Positions 1 to 5,100 of a stretch of 6,825 nt of DNA are shown one piece after another. The translations under genes were made by a program, and so were the position numbers. Location: NCBI GenBank assembly GCA_021731425.1, contig JAKFXJ010000063.1, positions 1-6,825 of the forward strand. Direction: 5' to 3'. Position 1 is the stretch's first letter. Each line of letters starts with the position of its first letter. The DNA comes from Limnohabitans sp. Its GTDB lineage: Bacteria > Pseudomonadota > Gammaproteobacteria > Burkholderiales > Burkholderiaceae_C. The notes beneath the pieces were generated by a model. The model was not told the DNA's origin, did not search any database, and was given only the letters and a program-made list of their open reading frames with translations.

Positions 1-266
1 GCATGGCAATGTGCGGTGTGGGCTTTGGGCTGTTTCAGTCGCCGAATTTGCGTGCCATCATGGCCAGTGCACCCGCCCACCGCACCAGCGGCGCCAGTGG
101 CATGGTCGCGTTGGCGCGATTGATCGGACAAGCCAGCGGTGCGGCCTTGGTGGCCTTGTGCTTCAACCTGTTCGGACCGCAGGGCGCAGGCCATGCGGTG
201 ATGCTGGGTGCCTTCACGGCGGGTCTGGGCGCTGTGCTTAGCATGGCCCGCTTGCGTGCACGTTGA
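1..266 (+). CDS. MFS transporter, DHA2 (EmrB/QacA-like) family, C-terminal fragment
   Basis: This is the last 87 or so codons of a gene that begins upstream of the window; the reading frame is open from the left edge to the TGA at 264-266. The visible protein has the signature of the end of a 14-helix DHA2 drug/proton antiporter. A Gly-rich helix runs into 'GLFQSPNLRAIM', followed by a loop with 'SAPAHRTSGASGM'. Next comes a helix with 'ARLIGQASGAALVAL' and a final hydrophobic helix ending in a basic tail (Met-Ala-Arg-Leu-Arg-Ala-Arg). Family members export drugs or other small molecules across the inner membrane using the proton gradient. The substrate cannot be read from this fragment. It runs on the same strand as the TRAP operon but is separated from it by the opposing regulator gene, so it is not part of that unit. 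The in-frame ATG at position 3 is internal and is not the true start. Confidence 0.85.
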   Translation, partial: MAMCGVGFGLFQSPNLRAIMASAPAHRTSGASGMVALARLIGQASGAALVALCFNLFGPQGAGHAVMLGAFTAGLGAVLSMARLRAR

Positions 267-268
267 AT

Positions 269-315
269 TGACTGACTCCAAAGCAGCGAAAGCCGCTGCT
301 AGCGCCTTTCAGTCA
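269..315. terminator. Nested hairpin after the MFS gene, possible terminator
   Basis: Just after the MFS stop codon, a 7-bp perfect stem AGCAGCG (282-288) / CGCTGCT (294-300) encloses a 5-base loop. An outer 7-bp stem TGACTGA (269-275) / TCAGTCA (309-315) can form around it. No run of T follows on the plus strand, so it is not a textbook intrinsic terminator. It lies between two convergent genes, so it could help stop transcription from either side, possibly with Rho. It could also be part of the neighbouring repeat-like sequence. Confidence 0.35.
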
Positions 316-370
316 TTGGACCGCTACCGGCCAGAAGCCGCCAAAGCCCTATGTCCGCTATGGTTGGCGT
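310..370. repeat. Decayed dispersed intergenic repeat, left copy
   Basis: This non-coding stretch contains GACCGCTACC (319-328) and GTCCGCTATGG (353-363), plus CAGTCATT at 310-317. The same word pair, GACCGCTA ... GTCCGCTA, recurs in the other non-coding region of the window (6491-6544), again with a nearby CAGTCATT. Similar 'GTCCGCT..GGG' words are, as far as I recall, common in proteobacterial intergenic DNA. This is read as a degenerate copy of a dispersed non-coding repeat. The rest of 267-517 shows no gene: the open frames there lack a ribosome-binding site and any recognisable protein character. Confidence 0.35.
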
Positions 371-517
371 TCAAAACCTAGACTCCTAAGCTGGGAAAAA
401 ACTTGGTTCAGCATCACCATGCCACGACAACCTCGCCGATTGTTTGGGGAAATCAAGGCTTCATGGGCCCTCTGGCTAACGCGCTTAACAATATTGATAA
501 TCAGTGACGTGATCAAA

Positions 518-1939
518 CTAACGCAGTGCTTTTTCGATAAACCTCAAAAACTTTGGATCGCTGGCGTAGGCGACATTGATCCTGAGTGCTGGCAAATGTG
601 CCGTGCGTGTTGGGTAAAAAACGGATCCAGGAGCGAGGAAAATTCCAGCTGCTGCCGCATTTTCAATTAATGCAAGCTCATCAACATCTTTTGGCAGCTC
701 CAGCCAGATGTAATAGCCGCCCGGGTCGGATGAACGAACCGTTGCGCCAGCCCGGCGCAGAGACTTTACAGCCGCTGGGTGTAATTCTTGCAGGCGATTT
801 TTGAGTTTTTGAACATGTCGGCGGTAATGCCCCGCAGAAACCATCTCAAAGACCACTCGCTCGACATAATCTGAAGTGCTCACCATGGTTAGCATCTTCA
901 GGTCGCAAAGGTCCGAAATCAGGTGCGCTGCACCAGCAACATAACCAACACGAAGTCCAGCCGAAAGTGTTTTCGAAAAACTGCTGACATAGATTACACG
1001 CTCTAGTTGATCGAGCGCGGCCAAGCGAGGCGCTGTGGGTGGGTGCAGATCAGCAAACGGATCGTCCTCAACAACTAGGCAGCCATGTTCGGCCGTCATC
1101 TGCAGCAACTTGTGTGCCTTGGAAAGACTGATGGAGTTGCCCGTTGGGTTGTGTGCCAACGATTGTGTGAAAAACAGCCGTGGACGTTCGGTTTTAAGCA
1201 ACTCATGCAGGACCGAAAGATCCGGTCCGTCCTCAAGCCGAGGGACGCCCAGCATGTCCACCTTAGCCAGCTTGAGTTTCCCGAAAAGTGGGTAATAACC
1301 GGGAGAGTCGACTAAGACCTTTTCGCCAGGGCTCAAAAGATGGCGAATGATCAGATCAAGCGCGTGGTTGGCCCCTTGGGTCAGAAGAATTTGCCGACTA
1401 TCGCTTTGTATGCCCCGCTCGGCCAACAGCCGTGCAATGGTTTCTCTCAGGGGCTGATAGCCCCATGGAGTGCCATAACCATGTCCCATATCATCGCGTT
1501 CATCCGCACGGGACCGGCGCAACTGCCTGCCAATTTCGGAGTCCTCAATCCAAGATGCGGGTGGTCTGCCATCGCCTACCCGAACTTCGTAGTGTTGTTC
1601 CAATTGCTCACGCAGCAAGGACACCACATCAATGGCAGCGGAGACATGCGGTGCCGGAGCTTGAGTCCACGTCGATGGGCCACTACGGATGTAGAAACCC
1701 GATCCAGGCCGAGCTTCGAGGTATCCACGGGCAGAAAGGCGGTTGTAGGCTTCAAGGACAGTGTTAATGCCCACGGATTCCTTTTTGGCGGCATCACGCA
1801 CCGATCGAAGCTTTGAGCCCGGTGCGTACAACCCCTTTTCTATTTCTGTGATCAGGCGGTGTGTCAACTCGTCGGTCTTCGTCTTTGTGGCGGTAATAGA
1901 TGACATGGCAGCCTGGTATTGGGGTGTCACTGTTTCCAT
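518..1939 (-). CDS. MocR/GabR-type transcriptional regulator (GntR winged helix fused to aminotransferase domain)
   Basis: A 473-residue protein of the usual MocR length (450-500). Residues ~18-88 form a GntR-type winged helix ('LITEIEKGLYAPGSKLRSVR', then 'GINTVLEAYNRLSARGYLEA' and 'RPGSGFYI'). Residues ~130-473 form a fold-type I aminotransferase domain with 'GYGTPWGYQPLRE', 'HNPTG' (263-267), 'EDDPF' (291-295), the PLP-binding lysine K323 in 'SSFSKTLSAGLRVGY', and R453 in 'LRIN'. Family members bind PLP and an amine or amino-acid effector, and control a neighbouring operon rather than acting mainly as enzymes. It is transcribed divergently from the TRAP/mvaA operon, so it is the likely local regulator; this is inference. 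Start choice is uncertain. The ATG at 1939 has no Shine-Dalgarno sequence. A TTG at 1942 precedes it. An internal ATG at 1906, with AGG five bases upstream, would give 462 residues and still keep the whole DNA-binding domain. The stop is TAG at 518-520. Confidence 0.93.
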   Translation of the reverse strand: METVTPQYQAAMSSITATKTKTDELTHRLITEIEKGLYAPGSKLRSVRDAAKKESVGINTVLEAYNRLSARGYLEARPGSGFYIRSGPSTWTQAPAPHVSAAIDVVSLLREQLEQHYEVRVGDGRPPASWIEDSEIGRQLRRSRADERDDMGHGYGTPWGYQPLRETIARLLAERGIQSDSRQILLTQGANHALDLIIRHLLSPGEKVLVDSPGYYPLFGKLKLAKVDMLGVPRLEDGPDLSVLHELLKTERPRLFFTQSLAHNPTGNSISLSKAHKLLQMTAEHGCLVVEDDPFADLHPPTAPRLAALDQLERVIYVSSFSKTLSAGLRVGYVAGAAHLISDLCDLKMLTMVSTSDYVERVVFEMVSAGHYRRHVQKLKNRLQELHPAAVKSLRRAGATVRSSDPGGYYIWLELPKDVDELALIENAAAAGIFLAPGSVFYPTRTAHLPALRINVAYASDPKFLRFIEKALR

Positions 1940-1979
1940 CAATCAATAGAAACAGTTTTTTAATGTGTTCCCAAACTGT
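1929..1979. promoter_or_regulatory. Candidate operator: ACTGTTTC/GAAACAGT inverted repeat plus a third half-site
   Basis: ACTGTTTC at 1929-1936 and GAAACAGT at 1949-1956 are a perfect 8-bp inverted repeat, with centres 20 bases (two helical turns) apart. The right arm overlaps ACAGTTT (1952-1958), which is itself inverted relative to AAACTGT at 1973-1979, with centres 21 bases apart. Three related half-sites on one face of the helix, at the 5' end of the regulator gene and in the divergent region, suggest a regulator-binding site, probably autoregulatory. Described MocR proteins often use direct repeats, so the assignment to this protein is tentative. Confidence 0.45.
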
Positions 1980-1985
1980 ATCCAA
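1957..1985 (-). promoter_or_regulatory. Weak candidate sigma-70 promoter for the MocR gene
   Basis: On the minus strand, TTGGAT (1985-1980) and TAAAAA (1962-1957) are separated by 17 bases. Each is only a partial match to the -35 and -10 consensus. Transcription would start near 1950. That leaves almost no leader before the ATG at 1939 but about 44 bases before the ATG at 1906. The candidate operator half-sites flank or overlap the -10 element, which would fit autorepression. No comparably convincing promoter was found for the rightward dctP operon in 1943-2112. Confidence 0.25.
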
Positions 1986-2112
1986 TAAATCGATTGCTTG
2001 TCCATAAACTTTCATCATCGCTCTAGCAGTTGTGGTTCAGCTTTTAGGCGAGATGCAAGTGCCGTGGTTTGTTTACGCGGTACACGACCTCATGACCAAC
2101 AGGAGACAAAAC

Positions 2113-3162
2113 ATGTCGAAACTTCCCATTGCGCGTCGAAACATTCTGAAGACCGCCCTGGCGGGCGCAACCGCCGCCGCTGTTACTGCGCCTTTGGCCG
2201 TGCATGCTCAAGGTGCCAGCGTGACGTGGCGAATGCAGGCTCTTTGGGATGGCGGTACCACGCCTCAAAAATTCGAAGAGCGGTTTGTCGCGAGAGTGGC
2301 AGAGTTGACAGGTGGACGTTTCAAGATCAACTTGTTTGCTGCGGGACAAATCGTCCCCGCCGCGCAGGCCTTCGATGCAGTCAGGGGTGGCGCGTTTGAA
2401 TTGATGAAAACCTTTGACGGGTATGAGGCAGGCAAGATTCCTGCTTTTGCGTTCACAAGCACGATCCCGTTCGGATTTTCAGAAAGCGATGATTACGAGG
2501 CCTGGTTTTATGAAAAAGGCGGCCTTGACCTGGTGCGGCAGGCTTATGCACCTGCAGGGCTGTACTACATTGCCCCTACGGTTTATGGCCAAGAGCCCCT
2601 GCACTCCAAGGTGCCGATCCGCAAGATTTCTGACTTGGCGGGCAAGAAGGGACGCTTCGTTGGCCTGGCCTCAGCAGTTATGGGGGCATTGGGTGTTTCG
2701 GTGACCCCTTTGCCAACGGGCGAAGTGTATTCAGCCCTGGACAAGGGCGTGATCGACATGGCCGACCGGGGCGACTTGACTGCTAACTTTGAGGCCGGAC
2801 TTGCAGAGGTGGCCAAGTATGTGGTGGTGCCAGGTTTTCACCAACCTACCACAGCCACCTCCTATGTGGCCAATCGTGCGGCCCACGATAAGTTGCCAGC
2901 TGAGTTCAAGGCTGCGCTGGCTGTCGCTGCACGAGAGATCTCCGCCGCATTGCGTCAGAACATCTTGGTCAATGACGCAACAGTGCTTGCGAAATACGCA
3001 GCCAAGGGTTGCGAGATCATTCGCTTTAACCCGGCAGACGTGCTGGCTGCACGACCCAAAGCGATGGCAGCTTGGCGCACGGCCACTAAAGGCGATCCAC
3101 TGGCGACCAAGATTTTGGATAGCCAGATCGCCTTCATGAAAGAGTTGGGTCTGATGACCTGA
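2113..3162 (+). CDS. dctP: TRAP transporter periplasmic substrate-binding subunit, DctP family, with a Tat-like signal peptide
   Basis: This 349-residue protein is the usual length for a DctP-type binding protein. It captures an organic acid in the periplasm and delivers it to the DctQM membrane complex. The N-terminus has a twin-arginine motif, 'ARRNILK' (7-13), then an Ala-rich hydrophobic stretch and a likely cleavage after 'AVHA' (29-32), so export folded through Tat is probable. The mature part has the family pattern: 'VTWRMQALW' near the start, 'GGRFKINLFAAGQIVPA' (67-83), 'KISDLAGKKGRFVG' (171-184) with R181 as the likely carboxylate-binding arginine, and 'LPTGEVYSALDKGVIDMAD' (200-218). 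The start at 2113 is preferred because AGGAGA lies at 2101-2106, six bases upstream, and the signal peptide begins there. An in-frame start at 2032 would add 27 residues ahead of it. It is the first gene of the operon with dctQ, dctM and mvaA. The substrate is inferred from the reductase to be mevalonate, or a related branched hydroxy acid. Confidence 0.93.
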   Translation: MSKLPIARRNILKTALAGATAAAVTAPLAVHAQGASVTWRMQALWDGGTTPQKFEERFVARVAELTGGRFKINLFAAGQIVPAAQAFDAVRGGAFELMKTFDGYEAGKIPAFAFTSTIPFGFSESDDYEAWFYEKGGLDLVRQAYAPAGLYYIAPTVYGQEPLHSKVPIRKISDLAGKKGRFVGLASAVMGALGVSVTPLPTGEVYSALDKGVIDMADRGDLTANFEAGLAEVAKYVVVPGFHQPTTATSYVANRAAHDKLPAEFKAALAVAAREISAALRQNILVNDATVLAKYAAKGCEIIRFNPADVLAARPKAMAAWRTATKGDPLATKILDSQIAFMKELGLMT

Positions 3163-3173
3163 TTTAGCAGAAC

Positions 3174-3211
3174 AGCAGGCATCTTTGGCGGGTGCCTGCT
3201 CGCCCATTTTT
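3174..3211 (+). terminator. Hairpin between dctP and dctQ, likely partial terminator or mRNA-stabilising element
   Basis: AGCAGGCA (3174-3181) and TGCCTGCT (3193-3200) form a perfect 8-bp GC-rich stem with an 11-base loop. A T-run at 3207-3211 follows six bases after the stem, so it resembles a weak intrinsic terminator. It lies in the 69-base gap between the binding protein and the membrane subunits, the only sizeable gap in the operon. Such elements commonly let binding-protein mRNA accumulate above that of the downstream genes. A shorter alternative pairing, GGCG (3187-3190) with CGCC (3201-3204), overlaps the loop. Confidence 0.55.
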
Positions 3212-3231
3212 ATATCTTCCTAGGCCTGGCT

Positions 3232-3771
3232 ATGCCCAATTTACTGTTGACCGCCACATCCGCCATCACCCGACTCAACCAATGGATTTTCATGGTGACC
3301 GTTTGGCTGATGGCGGTGGTAGTGCCCGTCATGCTTTATGAGGTCATTGCCCGTTATGTATTTAATTCGCCTACGGTTTGGGGCATGGAACTGGCAGTGC
3401 TTTTGTTTGGGCCCTATTTTTTGCTGGGAGGTCCTTACCTTTTGCATCTCAAGGGGCATGTGGCGCTGGACCTGGTACGCCAACGTTTGAATGGGGTTTG
3501 GAAACGCAGGATGGACCTGGTCAATTACCCCATGATTGTTTTGTTTTGTGCCATCTTGCTTTACTTCAGTATCCCCTCTGCTTGGAGCGCCTGGAATTAC
3601 AAGGAAACCAGTTTTTCTGCTTGGAATCCACCGATCTGGCCAGTCAAACTAACTGTACCGCTGGCCTTGTTGCTGATGATGCTGCAGGCCATGGTTGAGT
3701 GGGTTCGTGTCTTGTTCGAACATTCTGAAGCTGGTGCTGATAACGGTGTTGCAGAGGGAGCGGCGCTGTGA
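3232..3771 (+). CDS. dctQ: TRAP transporter small membrane subunit, DctQ family
   Basis: A 179-residue inner-membrane protein with four predicted helices (about 15-38, 49-72, 96-117 and 135-162), as expected for DctQ. Family landmarks are 'YEVIARYVFNSPTVWGMEL' (36-54), 'GHVALDLVRQRL' (75-86) after the second helix, and 'KETSFSAWNPPIWPVKLTVPL' (124-144) leading into the last helix. DctQ associates with DctM and is required for solute transfer, but does not form the main substrate path. The ATG at 3232 has only a weak AGG (3222-3224) upstream. The stop TGA (3769-3771) overlaps the dctM GTG start in a GTGA arrangement, which implies translational coupling. The last ~15 residues are a polar, acidic and Ala-rich tail. 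Confidence 0.93.
   Translation: MPNLLLTATSAITRLNQWIFMVTVWLMAVVVPVMLYEVIARYVFNSPTVWGMELAVLLFGPYFLLGGPYLLHLKGHVALDLVRQRLNGVWKRRMDLVNYPMIVLFCAILLYFSIPSAWSAWNYKETSFSAWNPPIWPVKLTVPLALLLMMLQAMVEWVRVLFEHSEAGADNGVAEGAAL
3754..3760 (+). promoter_or_regulatory. Ribosome-binding site deciding the GTG start of dctM
   Basis: GAGGGAG lies seven bases before the GTG at 3768, inside the end of dctQ. No ATG sits close downstream in the dctM frame, and the encoded N-terminus (MSPNEILLLM) matches normal DctM proteins. The GTG is therefore taken as the start. Confidence 0.7.
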
Positions 3772-5084
3772 GTCCCAACGAGATACTTTTGTTGATGTTT
3801 GGAGGGCTGACCCTGTTCATGTTGACAGGACTGCCAATCGCCTTTGTGCTGGGTGGTCTGTCATTGCTTTTTACCGTCACGCTTTGGGAGACCAATGCGG
3901 TCATCGTGTTGATCCTTCAGATCTTCGACACGATGAAGTCGGAGGCTTTGCTGGCGATCCCCTTGTTCATCCTGATGGCCTGCATTCTTCAGCGCTCCGG
4001 CGTGATAGAAGACCTCTACAAAGCCATGGCCCTGTGGTTCGGTCGTGTCAGGGGTGGGTTGGCCATTGGCACAGTCATCATTTGTGTCGTCATGGCTGCT
4101 ATGACTGGAGTGGTAGGTGCCGCTGTGACCGCCATGGGAATTTTGGCCCTACCGGAGATGCTGAGAAGAGGCTACAAGCCGGAATTGGCACTCGGCACCA
4201 TATGCGCATCGGGAACGCTGGGCATCCTAATTCCTCCATCGGTGTTGACCATTGTTTACGCGGTCACAGCACAGATTTCTATCGGTCAGATGCTCATTGC
4301 CGGCATCGTTCCAGGGCTCATTCTCGCGAGTCTTTACATCTTGTACATCGTCGTGATCGGCTGGCTAAGGCCTGAGTGGGTTCCATTAGAGGAAGGTTTT
4401 GTTGCCGCACCATGGTCTGAAAAACTGCGCGCTCTCAAGACCTTGGTGTATCCGTCCATGCTGATTTTGATGATCCTGGGTTCCATCTTCTTTGGAGTTG
4501 CCACTCCGACCGAATCGGCTGCAGTGGGGGTTGCAGGTGCAATGATTCCCGCAGCGATCAAGAGGCGCCTCAACATGGGCATGCTCAAGGTGTGTGGTGT
4601 GGACACGCTCAAAGCCACCTCAATGATCTTGTGGATCACCTTGGGGGCCAAAGCCTACGTAGCTATTTTTACGGGACTTGGTGGAGCCGACACATTACTC
4701 GAATTCATCAAGGGCCTTGACGTTGACCGCTGGTTAATTTTGGGCGCGATGATGCTCATCCTAATCTTCTTAGGCACCGTGCTTGACGAGCTAGGGATCA
4801 TTTTGCTGACGGTCCCAGTTTTCTTGCCAATCGTTCGGTTGTTGGGCTTTGATGAGCTTTGGTTTGGGGTTTTGTATGCCATCACCATCCAGATGGGCTA
4901 CATCAGTCCACCTTTTGGATACACGCTGTTTTATATCAAGGGCACTTTGCCCCCACACATTGATATGGGCATGGTTTACAGGGGGATCATTCCCTTCTTT
5001 ATCCTGCAGTTCATAGGTTTGCTGATCTGCGCGGCATGGCCAGATCTCGTGACATTTCTTCCTCGACTAATGACCTCACGTTAA
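3768..5084 (+). CDS. dctM: TRAP transporter large membrane subunit, DctM family
   Basis: A 438-residue, very hydrophobic protein of the expected DctM length, with about a dozen membrane segments. It forms the substrate translocation path and uses an ion gradient, usually sodium, to drive uptake. Family motifs in order are 'AIPLFILMACILQRSGV' (63-79), 'GVVGAAVTAMG' (114-124), 'ASGTLGILIPPS' (147-158), 'FFGVATPTESAAVG' (241-254), 'GTVLDELGIILLTVPVFLP' (336-354) and 'GYISPPFGYTLFYIKG' (377-392). The two similar Gly/Pro signatures, 'GILIPPS' and 'GYISPPFG', mark the two inverted halves of the ion-transporter fold. It starts at GTG, overlapping the dctQ stop, and ends at TAA (5082-5084), 16 bases before mvaA. 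Nothing suggests truncation or loss of function. Confidence 0.95.
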   Translation: MSPNEILLLMFGGLTLFMLTGLPIAFVLGGLSLLFTVTLWETNAVIVLILQIFDTMKSEALLAIPLFILMACILQRSGVIEDLYKAMALWFGRVRGGLAIGTVIICVVMAAMTGVVGAAVTAMGILALPEMLRRGYKPELALGTICASGTLGILIPPSVLTIVYAVTAQISIGQMLIAGIVPGLILASLYILYIVVIGWLRPEWVPLEEGFVAAPWSEKLRALKTLVYPSMLILMILGSIFFGVATPTESAAVGVAGAMIPAAIKRRLNMGMLKVCGVDTLKATSMILWITLGAKAYVAIFTGLGGADTLLEFIKGLDVDRWLILGAMMLILIFLGTVLDELGIILLTVPVFLPIVRLLGFDELWFGVLYAITIQMGYISPPFGYTLFYIKGTLPPHIDMGMVYRGIIPFFILQFIGLLICAAWPDLVTFLPRLMTSR

Positions 5085-5100
5085 TGGAGCACCTAAAAAA

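Noticed and set aside
419..670. 83-codon open frame (+) in the gap left of mocR
   Set aside because: It runs into the 3' end of the well-supported mocR gene on the other strand, lacks a ribosome-binding site and resembles no known family.
1340..1816. 158-codon open frame (+) antisense to the MocR gene
   Set aside because: It lies entirely within the coding region of a well-supported regulator; no ribosome-binding site and no recognisable domain.
2032..2112. Upstream in-frame start adding 27 residues to DctP
   Set aside because: It would put a non-signal-like segment ahead of the twin-arginine signal peptide. The ATG at 2113 has a good AGGAGA at the right distance.
2731..3207. 158-codon open frame (-) antisense to dctP
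   Set aside because: It is a Cys/His-rich shadow frame opposite a clear DctP gene.
3695..4375. Long 226-codon open frame (+) across the end of dctQ and the start of dctM
   Set aside because: It is a frame shadow: the translation is rich in Arg, His and Cys with no family resemblance, while the overlapping frames encode clear DctQ and DctM proteins.
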